Shown: positions 12,103-23,957 of the stretch, piece by piece
Layout: every line of letters begins with the position of its first letter
How positions within the stretch are numbered: position 1 is the first letter of the stretch
Assembly: GCF_963576675.1 (NCBI RefSeq)
Contig: NC_088916.1
Location: 50,717,001 to 50,781,000 of the forward strand
From: Euphorbia lathyris
Lineage: Eukaryota > Streptophyta > Magnoliopsida > Malpighiales > Euphorbiaceae
Direction: 5' to 3'
DNA length: 64,000 bases
The notes under the pieces: generated by a model
The model's database searches: none
What the model saw: only the letters and a program-made list of their open reading frames with translations
What the model was told of the DNA's origin: nothing
Program-made: the position numbers and the translations under genes

Positions 12103-12937
12103 GGCAATGACGTTCCTGATCTTTCATTGTTTGGTGCATTAAGCCCTCGATCTTTTATTTAGACACATTGAGCCCCTGATCTTTCACCATTTGGTGCATT
12201 AAGCCCTCGATCTTTCATTTAGACACATTCAGCCCTTGATCTTTCATATATGGGTGTATTAGGTCCTTCTATAAATCAATTAATATATAGATTTATTAAG
12301 GGCATGTTTGGTGTGACAACAAATGATGTTCTAAAAATAACAAATTCTAAAATAAAAAATATATTATACAAATTAATAAAAATAATTTAAATAAAAAATA
12401 AAAAATTTATTGAACACAATAAAACCTTGTTTTTCGATAATTATGTTCTAAAAATAAAAATAATGTTAAAATTGAAGCACATTTTGTGGAAATAAGAAGG
12501 GTAATTTTATCAATAACAAGTAACTACAAACAACTGTTCATGAAAAGAGTTTTTCGTGAAAAGCTCCAAAATGTTGCAGTGTTTAGAGAAAATGTGAAAC
12601 GTTGCAGTTATATAAACCTAACCAAACATTGTATTCCTCCTTTTTTTTATGTATCTGTATCTCTGAACTTTCTTATCTAATGAAATGATACCTACTATTT
12701 TATCAAAAAAAAAGAAAAACCAAACATGCTCTTAATAAACCTATATATTAATTGATTTACGGAAGGGCCTAATACACCCATATATGAAAGATCAAGGGCT
12801 CAATATGTCTAAATGAAAGATCGGGGGCTTAATGCACCAAATGATGAAAGATCAGGGGCTTAATGTGTCTAAATAAAATATCGAGGGCTTAATGCACCAA
12901 ACAATGAAAGATTAGGGGCCTCAGGATGCTTTTTGCC
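12103..12937. mobile_element. Foldback element with repeated CTTTCAT/GGGCTTAATGC arms
   Basis: Inverted arms of about 190 bases made of repeated units (CCTGATCTTTCA, GGTGCATTAAGCCCTCGATC, TTAGACACATT). Ends are GGCAATGACG and, in reverse, GGCAAAAAGC. Flanking 9-bp duplications are identical: TAATATATA at 12094-12102 and 12938-12946. The loop is occupied by a second inverted-repeat element (12300-12731). Non-coding, Mutator-like by duplication length. Confidence 0.85.
12300..12731. mobile_element. PIF/Harbinger-like MITE nested in the loop
   Basis: Ends GGGCATGTTTGGT and, in reverse, GAGCATGTTTGGT, flanked by TTAA on both sides (12296-12299 and 12732-12735), which includes the TTA target duplication expected for this superfamily. 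The interior is AT-rich and non-coding. Confidence 0.65.
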
Positions 12938-13111
12938 TAATATATATATGCCTCCATCCGGTCCAGCTCTTTCTTAGAATCAGGATCTTATAAAGTTAGC
13001 CTATTTCAAAGTGACCCAGTCCACAATTATTAATTTCAATACTTTAACTAATTAAAATAAACTGAAAGATTGTTTTGGACTACATGGATTGGGATGGCAT
13101 GCCATTCTATC

Positions 13112-13543
13112 TAGACCTGTCTATTGCCCGGCCTGGGCCGGGTTCAGTCCAGGCTTAATAGGCTTTTATGTAAAAATGCTTATCCCAAACCAAGTTCAGT
13201 CCACTATTAATTTAGACGAGCTCGGATTGGGTTGGACTCGGATTTTAAAATCAAATCTCAAACTCAGCCTATATAAGTCCATCTAAAAAACATAAATAAT
13301 TTTTAATTATAAAAAATAAAACTTATACTTAAAAATAAATATTTAATTATAATATATAAATTTTCTAATTAATATTAATAAGACGGGTCGGCTGGGCCAG
13401 CCCGTGCTATTTTCATAAGTCACAATTTCATCTAAAAAATAGACGGGCGTTAACGAATCTGGATCTAAGATCTAATTTCATTATCCAAGGCCTAACGGAA
13501 ATGGGACGGGACGGACGGATACCCGAACACATGGACAAATCTA
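13112..13543. mobile_element. hAT-like MITE
   Basis: Ends TAGACCTGTC and, in reverse, TAGATTTGTC, followed by a GC-rich CCCGGCCTGGGCCGGG block on the left. Flanks are ATTCTATC (13104-13111) and ATTATATC (13544-13551), an 8-bp duplication with one change, which fits hAT. Non-coding and decayed. Confidence 0.65.
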
Positions 13544-13987
13544 ATTATATCTGCTCCAAATTGGATTCTCTTTTAACAAAGGCTTAATACATCATCTTAT
13601 ACCCTTAACTTGTTTAAAAAACAATTTAATTTTGGCACTTGTATTTTCAAACTATTTTGATATCATATCAACTTGCTTAAAATATCTTGATAGTCCTTTT
13701 AACTTGTTTAAAATATAATCAATTAATTAAACCATGTTCTTTTTGACTGAAATTAAATTAAATTAAATTAACTAAACTAAACTGAACTTAATTGAATTAC
13801 ATAAAATAATTATAATTATAATAAATTATATATAATGATATATTTTATATATATATATAATTATAATTACAATAAATAATGATATATTATATATAAAAAA
13901 TATAATAAAAATTACATATTATATATATAATAAATTGTAAATTATATATAAATAATTATAATTATAATAAATAATGATGAATTTATA

Positions 13988-16900
13988 GGTGCCCGCTATC
14001 CTCACTTCCTTTAAAAACAAAGTAAATTTACTTTGTTTCAATAACGAATAGTATTGCGACATGTGTCAAATTAATTTAAAATAAATTAAATTATATTAAA
14101 AGTTGACCTGCTATTACAGGTTACCACTAAATAGGGAAAATTAAAGTTACACAAGGTAGAATATAATTCTATCCGCCAAACTACTTTACGGAAAATCTAA
14201 AAAACCTTTACAAATTTCCGTAACATTTCTATAATTTTCCGTAAATTAATTATTTTTTGTTAAATTATTAATAAAAAATAATTTTAATTCTATCCACCAA
14301 ACCACTTTACGAAAATTAACACTACTTTACGGAAAATCTATAAAACTTTTACAAATTTCCGTAACATTTGTATAATTTTACGTAAATTAATTATTTTTTG
14401 TTTTAAAAAAAATTGTAATTATATCCACCAAACCACTTTACGAAAATTAACACTACTTTACGGAAAATCTATAAAACCTTTACAAATTTCCGTAACATTT
14501 GTATAATTCTATAAAAATTAATTATTTTTGGTAAATTATTAATAAAAAATAATTTTAATTCTATCCACCAAACAACTTTACGTAAATTGACACTACTTTA
14601 CGGAAAATCTATAAAACATTTACAAATTTCGGTAATATTTTTATAATTTTACGTAAATTAATTATTTTTTGTTAAATTATTAATAAAAAAATAATTTTAA
14701 TTCTATCCACCAAACCACTTTACGAAAATTGACATTACTTTACGGAAAATCTATAAAACCTTTACAAATTTCCGTAACATTTCTACAATTTAACGTAAAT
14801 TAATTATTTTTTGTTAAATTATTAATAAAAAAATAATTTTAATTCTATCCACCAAACCACTTTACGAAAATTGACACTACTTTACGGAAAATCTATAAAA
14901 CCTTAACAAATTTCCGTAACATTTCTACAATTTTACGTAAATTAATTATTTTTTGTTAAATTATTAATAAAAAAATAATTTCTATCCACCAAACCACTTT
15001 ACGTAAATTGACACTACTTTACCGAAAATCTATAAAACCTTTACAAATTTCCATAATATTTGTATAATTTTACGTAAAATAATTATTTTTGGTAAATTAT
15101 TAATAAAAAATAATTTTAATTCTATCCACCAAACCATTTACGTAAATTGACACTACTTTACGAAAAATCTATAAAACCTTTATAAATTTCCGTAACATTT
15201 CTATAATTTTACGAAAATTAATTATTTTTTCTTAAATTATTAATAAAAAATAATTTTAATTCTATCCACCAAACCACTTTACGAAAATTGACGCTACTTT
15301 ACGGAAAATCTATAAAACCTTTACAAATTTCTGTAACATTAGTACAATTTTACGTAAAGCAATTATTTTTCTATAAAATATTAATAAAAATAATTTTAAT
15401 TCTATCCACTAAACTATTTTAAGTAATTACAATACTTGACGTAAAATCCATAAAATCTTTACAAATTTCCATAACATTTGAACAATTTTACGCAAATTAA
15501 TTTTTTGGGAGTTTTTTTTGCGCTTTAGTTAATGTATCAGTAGATTAGTTAAATGTAGTAACCGATATTTTGAAATCTTTTATTTCTGATGTAATATTAT
15601 GTTGAATGTTTTTTAGGGTTTCTGAGTTATTTGTTCTAAATAAGCAACTTGAGGAGTTATTTATTCAACTTGAGCAATTTGATGAGTTATTTGTTTAAAA
15701 TAGGATTAAGGTGCAAAAATACCCCTAACGTTTTAGGCCAGGATCAATTTTACCCCTAACGTCTAAAATGGTACAATTTTACCCTTAACGTTGGAAGCCA
15801 GGAGCAATTTTACCCCTAACGTTGATAAATTGGTTCAATTTGAGAAATAATTGATCAAGCTGTCTTCTCGGTCATGAATTTTGTCATTTACATTTCACAT
15901 GTACATCATTTTATCAGTAACAGATCGCAAGCATATGTTGGGATGTGAAAAAAAATAAAAAAATATACTGTCTTTTTGTACGAACTAGACAAGAAAAAAT
16001 CAAAAAAATCACCGAATTTATAAATATTAATCTCCAATTCTATTATTAAATTATAAAAAATATGAAATCTCTTTTTTAAAAACGAATTGTTATACAATTG
16101 GTGCAGAATAAGAAACAAAAATATATGTGTTTTATAATAGTGTCTGAAATTAATCCAATTTATTAACATTAGGGGTAAAATTGCTCCTGGCTTCTAACGT
16201 TAGGGGTAAAATTGTAATATTTTAGACATTAGGGGGTAAAATTGCTCCTAATCTAAAAATTTAGGGGTATTTTTGCACCTTAACCCTTTAAAATAAGCAA
16301 GGTGGGGGATAAATTATCACAAATCTAAATTCGGGGGTCAGTTACGTAAAATTATAAAAATGTTACGGAAATTTGTAAATGTTTTATAGATTTTCCGTAA
16401 AGTAGTGATAATTTACGTAAATTTGTTTGGTAGATAGAATTAAAATTATTTGTTATTAATAATTTACCAAAAAATAATTAATTTACGTAAAATTATAGAA
16501 ATATTACGGAAATTTGTAAAGGTTTTATAGATTTTCCGTAAAGTAGTGTCAATTTACGTAAATGGTTTGGTGGATAGAATTAAAATTATTTTTTATTAAT
16601 AATTTACCAAAAATAATTATTTTACGTAAAATTATACAAATATTATGAAAATTTGTAAAGGTTTTATAGATTTTCGGTAAAGTAGTATCAATTTACGTAA
16701 AGTGGTTTGGTGGATATAATTAAAATTATTTTTTTAATAATTTAACAAAAAATAATTAATTTATATAAAATTATAGAAATGTTACAGAAATTTGTAAAGG
16801 TTTTATACATTTTTCGTAAAGTAGTGTTAATTTTCGTAAAGTGGTTTGGTGGATAGAATGAAAATTATTTTTTATTAATAATTTAACAAAAAATAATTAA

Positions 16901-18429
16901 TTTACATAAAATTATCGAAATGTTACGGAAATTTGTAAAGGTTTTATAGATTTTCCGTAAAGTAGTATCAATTTTCGTAAAGTGGTTTGGTGGATAGAAT
17001 TAAAATTATTTTTTTATTAGTAATTTAACAAAAAAATAATTAATTTACAAAAAATTATAGAAATGTTACGGAAATTTGTAAATGTTTTATAGATTTTCCG
17101 TAAAGTAGTGTCAATTTAGGTAAAGTTGTTTGGTGAATAGAATTAAAATTATTTTTTATTAATAATTTCTAAAAAATAATTAATTTCCGTAGAATTATAC
17201 AAATGTTACGGAAATTTGCAAAGGTTTCATAGATTTTCCGTAAAGTAGTTTCAATTTTTGTAAAGTGGTTTGGTGGATAAAATTAAAATTATTTTTTATT
17301 AATAATTATCAAAAATAATTAATTTATGTAGAATTATACAAATGTTACGGAAATTTGTAAAGGTTTTATAGATTTTCCGTAAAGTAGTGTTAATTTTCGT
17401 AAAGTGGTTTGGTGGATATAATTAAAATTATTTTTTTATTAATAATTTAACAAAAAATAATTAATTTACGGAAAATTATAGAAATATTACGGAAATTTGT
17501 AAAGGTTTTTTAGATTTTCCGTAAAGTATTGTTAATTTTCGTAAATTAATTTGATGGATATAATTAAAATTATTTTTTTATTAATAATTTAACAAAAAAT
17601 AATTAATTTACGGACAATTATAGAAATGTTACGAAAATTTGTAAAGGTTTTTTAGATTTTCCGTAAAGTAGTGTTAATTTTCGTAAAGTGGTTTGGTGGA
17701 TATAATTAAAATTATTTTTCATTAATAATTTAACAAAAAATAATTAATTTACGGAAAATTATAGAAATGTTACGAAAATTTGTAAAGGTTTTTTAGATTT
17801 TCCGTAAAGTGGTGTTAATTTTCGTAAAGTGATTTGATGGATATAATTAAAATTATTTTTTTATTAATAATTTAACAAAAAATAATTAATTTACGGAAAA
17901 TTATAGAAATGTTACGAAAATTTGTAAAGGTTTTATAGATTTTCCGTAAAGTGGTTTGGTGGATATAATTAAAATTATTTTTTATTAATAATTTAACAAA
18001 AAATAATTAATTTACAGAAAATTATAGAAATGTCACGGAAATTTGTAAAGGTTTTTTAGATTTTCCGTAAAGTAGTGTTAATTTTCGTAAAGTGATTTGG
18101 TGGATATAATTAAAATTATTTTTTATTAATAATTTAACAAAAAATAATTAATTTACGGAAAATTATAGAAATGTTACGGAAATTTGTAAAGGTTTTTTAG
18201 ATTTTTCGTAAAGTAGTGTCAATTTTCGTAAAGTAGTTTGGTGGATAGAATTATATTCTACATTGTGTAACTTTAATTTTCCCTATTTAGTGGTAACTTG
18301 TAATAGCAGGTCAACTTTTAATATAATTTAATTTATTTTAAATTAAATTGACACATGTCGCAATACTATTCGTTATTGAAAAAAAGTAAATTTACTTTGT
18401 TTTTAAAGGAAGTGAGGATAGCGGGCACC
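13988..18429. mobile_element. Giant 4.4-kb foldback element with tandem-repeat arms
   Basis: Outer ends GGTGCCCGCTATCCTCACTT and its inverse at 18429, flanked by an identical 10-bp duplication TGAATTTATA (13978-13987 and 18430-18439), in the size range of Mutator-like insertions. After about 190 bases of conserved terminal sequence each arm is an array of a roughly 140-base unit (CTATCCACCAAACCACTTTA, CGGAAAATCTATAAAACC, AAATTTCCGTAACATTT, AATTAATTATTTTTTGTTAA): about 10 units on the left, about 14 on the right. The loop (about 15500-16330) contains another foldback at 15703. No coding capacity. Unequal arm length suggests repeat-number change after insertion. Confidence 0.9.
15703..16286. 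mobile_element. Foldback element in the loop of the giant element
   Basis: Ends GGATTAAGGTGCAAAAATAC and, in reverse, GGGTTAAGGTGCAAAAATAC, followed by repeats of TTTTACCCCTAACGTT. The flanking 9-bp duplication TTTAAAATA is identical (15694-15702 and 16287-16295). Non-coding; resembles the decayed element at 31285. Confidence 0.88.
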
Positions 18430-18486
18430 TGAATTTATATATAAATAATATTAAATTATAAATTATAATAAATTATATATAAATAA

Positions 18487-18827
18487 TGATATAGATTAAA
18501 GTCGACTGAGAGTTTTAATCGTAAACTCACAAAGAATGCAAATCTTCTCTAGCTAAACTAGAAGGTTGGATAAACTCAAGGATAGAAATCCAAGCTCCAA
18601 TGGAGGCTATATTGTTTAATTCATAAAAAGTTGTCTAAACATTACAAAGAGAAGAGTTTATATACTCACACCCATCATGAGGGAAATGACCCAAAAGCCC
18701 CTAAGTAGGGTTTCTAGTTTAGTGTTAAAGATAGGGTCACAATGGGGGAAGATCATGATCAGTGTAGAGTTAGTAAATAGGAGTAGTGGCAAAACAGTAA
18801 TATCATGTGGGCAGAAATGGTCCCCAA
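18487..18827 (-). repeat. 3' LTR, partial, of the gypsy element
   Basis: Matches the first 341 bases (+ strand order) of the 5' LTR at 21571. Similarity stops after GGTCCCCAA, where reverse-transcriptase sequence begins. The shared GGGGACC-type bases at the junction are compatible with a microhomology deletion, but the parent sequence is not in the window. Confidence 0.9.
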
Positions 18828-21520
18828 TCACCGGACGCAAGACTTGGTTCATCAACCTCATAAAAGTACTCGGTGCATTGGTCATCTCAAACGGCATCAC
18901 TAGTCACTCATACAACCCATCACGCGTCTTAAACGTCGTCTTCCACTCATCTCCCGCCTTAATCCGAATTTTGTGGTATCCACTTCTCAAGTCAATCTTC
19001 GAAAAGACCTTAAACCCACCCAATTGGTCAAGCATATCATCAAGTCGGGGAATTAGGAACTTGTACCGTATGGTGATCTTGTTAATGGCTCGGCTATCTA
19101 CACACATTCTCCATGAACCATCTTTCTTTGGTGTCAACAATACCGGCACCGCACATGGACTCATACTTTCTCTAACATAGCCCATTCTTATTAACTCTTC
19201 CACCTTCTCTTTCATCACTTCACTCTCCTTAGGACTCATCTGGTAGTGGGGAAGACTAGGTAAACTAGCTCCCGGCACGAGATCAATATGGTGTTGGATG
19301 TCCCGTAGAGGTGGTAATCCATAAGGTAACTCTTCCAGAAAGACGTCTCGGAACTCATTAAGCAATCTCCCCACATCTTCCGGAACTTCTCCATCCTCGC
19401 TTCCTACCCCATTCGATGGTGTGCTAAACTTCACCATAACTACATAGACCGTTTGACTTTCCTCACACTCGTTAATGAACGCCTTGTGAGTTGGACAAAC
19501 GATCAAGGTAGACTTCTCTTTGGTCTTAGCCTCACTTACAAGAGGGCTGAGGACATAACGAACCCCATCCTTCACAAACCGATAGGTATTCTTCTTTCCG
19601 GCATGGGTAGCATCTCTATCAAATTGCCAAGGACGTCCCAATAAGAGGTGGAAAGCATCCATTTCCACAAATGTCACAATAGACCTCATCTCGATACTCT
19701 CCAATCTCAATAGGTACCCGACACCTTTGAGTGACCTTCAACTCTCCTACATTCTTGATCCACCCCACACTATATGGACTAGAGTTTGCCTCAATAACCA
19801 AACCGAACCTCTTAGCGGCGGTGTCGCTAATAATGTTCTCTTGGCTGCCACTATCAATGATCACATTGCACTTCACCCCTTGCACTAGACATCGGGTTCG
19901 GAATAATTGGTGCCTTTGGTCCGATTCTACTCTACTCGAAACCAAGAGGCTCCTCACGATATGTATGGCTTGCCCACCATCATATTCCCCATCATAATCA
20001 TCATCAATCGGATCACAACAAACATCCCCTTCATCATCATATTCCTCATCGTCTTCATACCGCTCAACCATGTTGGCGCTTCTTCTCTTGGGGCAGTCAT
20101 TGGAACGGTGGCCCGACTCATTCCATCGAAAACATTTGAATGGAGCCGGCCTTGCATAGGGGTTGTTGCCTCTAGGGGGTTGTGCTGCCTTGAAAGGCCT
20201 TACATCCCCACTAGGTGCCTTTCCCGCACTAGGCGCCTAGGGATCGCTTGAACTAGAAATGCCCTTGCCTTTGTCAATTCCCTTAGGAGCTCCTCTCCCT
20301 CCATAAGTACTCTCAATACCGGCTCTCCTATAGCCGTCATGTCCCCTCAAACTCAACTGCGACTCAGCCTTCAATGCTAAGTTACGGGTGTCTTAGACCC
20401 GAATCACCATTTGCGTTCCAATCCGGTCCTGAATGTTATACCTCAACCCTTCAAGATACCTTGAAGTCTTTTGGCTTTCGGTTTCCGACAAGTTAGCCCT
20501 TGCCGAAAGCCGCAAGAACTCCGAGGTATACTCGTGCACACTCCTTGCACCTTAAGAGTAATTCTGGTAAGAACTGTAGATGTATTGCTCGTAGTCAGGT
20601 GGTAGAAACCTCTCCCTCAACATCGACTTCATTCTAAGCCAAGATCTAATCGGCTCCCTTCCTCCTCTTCTTCTCCCCTCCTTGACATTATCCCACCAAA
20701 CCGAAGCCCCTCCTTTCAACCGATAAGCCACTAAACGGACTTTTCGATCCTCTGGTATGCCCGCATAATCAAAGAACCGTTCCACCTCTAGCAACCAATC
20801 AAGAAAACCCTTTATGTCGAGTTCTCCTCCAAACGATGGTAAGTCCACTTTCAACTTGAAAGCATCATCTCTCTCGAAGTTTCCCCCATAGGCCATTCTC
20901 ATATTCGGCTCGCCTCTATATCCGCCTCTTTCATTACCCCTACCCCCATACGGATCATTCAAACCAACATTCTCCCTCTTATAACCACCTACAACATCAT
21001 TATGCACAATATCCATATTCCCGGCACGCACATGCGTGGGACCAACAACATCATTTGCATTCATATCATGCTTAGGTCTATCATTCATAGCATTGTCATC
21101 AATTCTAATCCTCATATTCCTAGCAATCATAGGCATATCATAATCATCAAACAAATCCCCATCATTATCACTATCCCCATTTCTAATAATTACGGGATTA
21201 GTTCGCCTTACCTCTTGAACCCGAAGGTCCATCGGTTGGGGTGCATAATTTCGTCTTGGGGGTGGTGTCGGTTGTCGCTCAAGTTGGGGTTGGGTTTGCT
21301 CTTCTTGCCACCAGTGGGGTTCTCCGGTTAGAAGAGCTTGAGTATTGCGGTTTCTGATTCTTAGTTCTTCAAGGGCGAGAAGAATATCTCGGGTACTCGT
21401 GTCATGCTTCTCCTCTAACGTTCTTAGGGACTCCGTTAGATGTTTCACGTTGCCTTCTATCATATCAACTCGTTGCTCCATGGATCTGATGGCTTCGTTT
21501 GTGATACGTGGTTGAACCAT
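18828..21520 (-). pseudogene. Gypsy gag-protease-RT reading frame, decayed
   Basis: The ATG at 21520 opens gag (about 320 codons with a coiled-coil-like start and a 'GASVWWDNVK' block). A zinc knuckle near 20110-20150 reads CFRWNESGHRSNDC, where the second Cys of the CX2CX4HX4C pattern is Trp. The protease motif DSGSQENIIS lies near 19850, a '[13 protein letters not shown]' block near 19620, and the RT block '[13 protein letters not shown]' near 18960. Breaks: stops at 20552, 20393, 20237 and 18904, a one-base insertion near 19672, and truncation after '[13 protein letters not shown]' before the YxDD box. Wording of the RT and 'LLLGRPWQ' blocks is typical of plant chromoviruses; integrase is missing so the clade stays open. 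Confidence 0.88.
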
Positions 21521-21555
21521 TTCAGAGAAGAAGTCTCCGTGAAGGAAAACGACTC

Positions 21556-21568
21556 GGCTCTGATACCA
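21556..21568 (-). other. Primer binding site of the gypsy element
   Basis: Minus strand TGGTATCAGAGCC, complementary to the 3' end of initiator Met tRNA, two bases after the 5' LTR end TATATCA. Confidence 0.9.
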
Positions 21569-21570
21569 AT

Positions 21571-22301
21571 TGATATAGATTAAAGTCGACTGAGAGTTTT
21601 AATCGTAAACTCACAAAGAATGAAAATCTTCTCTAGCTAAACTAGAAGGTTGGATAAACCCAAGGATAGAAATCCAAGCTCCAATGGAGGCTATATTGTT
21701 TAATTCATAAAAAGTTGTCTAAACATTACAAAGAGAAGAGTTTATATACTCACACCCATCATGAGGGAAAGGACCCAAAAGCCCCTAAGTAGGGTTTCTA
21801 GTTTAGTGTTAAAGATAGGGTCACAATGGGGAAAGATCATGATAAGGGTAGAGTTAGTAAATAGGAGTAGTGGCAAAACAGTAATATCATGTGGGCAGAA
21901 ATGGTCCCCAACAATGAAGAACTTGAAGGAGAAGTATTCTCCAGCTGAGTACGCCCCGCGCCCCCAGGTATCACGCCCCGCGTTCTTGACCCCCTGAACC
22001 TGGAGACTCGGAGTGGTGTGGAATACGCATGGCGTCCATGGTGGCACGCCCCGCGTGGTTGACCTCCTGGACATTCTTCGCCCCGTTGGTTGGCTCCACA
22101 CTCCGCGCACATGGTGGGGCACCCCGCGTGGATGGGCTACTGGACTTTTATCTGGAAATAGGATGTTCCACGCTCCGCGTAACAGGAGGTGCACCCCGTG
22201 TGCCCTGCTGGCTATCCTTGCTCTCGCCTTCTTCGGATGGTCTCCCCCGTGTTCCGTCTCTTGGTTCCGGGTTCGGGCTTAGGGAAAGGATGCCCTCATC
22301 A
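21571..22301 (-). repeat. 5' LTR of the gypsy element
   Basis: 731 bases, TGATGAGGGC start and TATATCA end on the minus strand. The part near the start (21940-22280) is GC-rich and repeats CGCCCCGCG/GTGGGGCAC words, unlike the surrounding DNA; open frames over it are by-products of that composition. The half near the primer site shares CTAGTTTAGCTAGAGAA with the LTR fragment at 26655-27330. Confidence 0.9.
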
Positions 22302-22640
22302 AATAATTATAATTAGAATAAATAATGATGAATTATATATAAATAATACTGAATAATAATACATTATATATAAATAATTTTAATTATAATAAATAATGAT
22401 GAAATATATATAAATTATATTAAATTATATATAAATTATAATAAGTAAATAATAATTTATATATAAATAATTATAATTATAATAAATAATGATGAATTAT
22501 AAAAATAATAAATTATATATAAATAGTTATAATTATAATAAATAATGATGAATTGTATATAAATAATATTAATTATAAATTATATATAAATAATTATAAT
22601 TATAATAAATAATGAAAATTACTAAAATTAAATTAAATTA
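22302..22640. repeat. AT-rich minisatellite
   Basis: Repeats of ATAATTATAATTATAATAAA and AATGATGAATTATATATAAA words. The same repeat lies at about 13770-13987 and 18440-18486, so one AT-rich block was split by the foldback and gypsy insertions. Confidence 0.75.
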
Positions 22641-23957
22641 ACTGAACTTACTTATGCTAAATTTAAGTCAAAAAGAACAAAGCCTTACTCGTTTGCAAAA
22701 AGTTAAGCCGCATGCGGAAGGATGTGTGTTGCACACGCCTTAGATGTTATTATACACATAATAGATTAAAATATATTAAAAATTGAGTTCTTACTTGCTC
22801 AATTATAAAATTTGTGATATTAGAATCTAATGCTTTGACCTTGGTCATTTTGCTTTTCCAAACCACATGCAACACGCCTTCACATGTAACTTATTTTTTT
22901 ACAACCAAGTTCATAATTTACTTCATTTTGAGCAGATTGAGAAAGCTATAAGAACATTTTAAGCAAAGTTGATGGGAGTATCAACATTTTGAAAGTTCAG
23001 GAAGACAAATCAAATCAAGCTTTTTGGATATATATATATAGAGAGAGAGAAAGAGAAGAGATCATGTGTGACACATTTCTTATGGTGTGACAAGCCTTAT
23101 TGTGTGATAAGGACCAATTTTGTAATTAATCAAAAAGAGTGGCAAATTTGTAAATAAAATGAAATAGAAAATTGTTTTATTTTTTTTCTTTAAAATGCAT
23201 TTTTCCAATTTTTCCAAACTTTTTTTTCAAAAAAATTTATACCATTGGACTCGTCTTAATTAAATGGTCATTTTAAGATTCCAGAAGCTCGGGTAAAAAA
23301 AATTCCGGCGAATGGAATCCGGCGATCTGTTTTTCTGTGAGAAAAAAATATCCAAAAAATTTCAGAAAATGTAAAACATTATTCTGAAAAACTTTAATTC
23401 TTGACTCAAAATGAGATTCCTTACGGTTTAGTCCCAAATCAACGGAATCTGGCGGTTAGATGTGAGTTTTCCGATAAAAAAACCCGAAATTGCCTGGAAA
23501 ATTCTCAAACAATTCCCAAAAATGTAAACCATTATTTGGAGAAACTTTAATTCTTGATTCGAAGTAGGATTTCTTACGGTTTAGTCCCAATAAAACTTTT
23601 TCCTTAATTTTATCCATTTTACATCCTTCAACAATTTATTGGGTCAAAACCGTAAGAAATTCCACTTTGGCTCAAGAATTAAAGTTTCTTAGAATAATGT
23701 TTTACATTTTCTAGAATTTTTTGAGAATTTTCTGGATACCTTTTTGCTTGCCAGAAAATGCCCACCCGGATTCCGTTCACCGGAATTTTTTTTACTTGAG
23801 CTTCAGGGATCTTAAAATGACCGTCTAATTTAGACGAGTCTAATAGTATAAAATTTTTTGAAAAACGAGGTTAGAAATGTCGGAAAAATATATTTTAAAG
23901 AAAAGAAATAAAACATTTTTCTGTTGGAACAATATAAGTATTATGTTGGAACAAATG

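Larger units (their letters stand above)
18487..22301 (-). mobile_element. Truncated Ty3/gypsy retrotransposon
   Basis: Minus-strand element with a complete 5' LTR (21571-22301), primer site, gag, protease and the start of reverse transcriptase, then a direct jump into a partial 3' LTR (18487-18827). The 5-bp duplication AATAA flanks both ends (18482-18486 and 22302-22306), so this is one insertion and the loss of RT, RNase H and integrase was an internal deletion after or during integration. The two LTR pieces differ at about 6 of 341 positions by my count, suggesting a fairly recent insertion. It sits in AT-rich minisatellite DNA 48 bases from the giant foldback. Confidence 0.92.
13581..23022 (+). 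mobile_element. MULE-type MITE split by later insertions
   Basis: The left piece (13581 to about 13740) and the right piece (about 22660-23022) together match the uninterrupted element at 47553-48020: GGCTTAATACATCAT start, ACTTGTTTAAA words, then GTTTGCAAAAAGTTAAG, a GCATGCGGAAGGATGTG-like block, an AAAATATATTAAAAAT block and the GAAAGTTCAGG end. Everything in between was inserted later: AT-rich minisatellite DNA, the giant foldback (13988-18429) and a gypsy element (18487-22301). The inner AT-rich block is itself bounded by TTCTTTTTGACT and its inverse. The right terminus is lost. Confidence 0.6.

Noticed and set aside
13988..18429. Regularly spaced repeats that could suggest a CRISPR array or satellite
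   Set aside because: The repeats are about 140 bases, contiguous, in two inverted arms and bounded by a target duplication; this is a transposon in a plant genome.
19453..21331. Plus-strand frames of 63-114 codons in the gypsy body
   Set aside because: They are antisense shadows of gag and pol; no motif of their own.
21742..22316. Several overlapping GC-rich open frames
   Set aside because: They lie in the U3-like part of the gypsy LTR and reflect CCCCGCG-type repeats.
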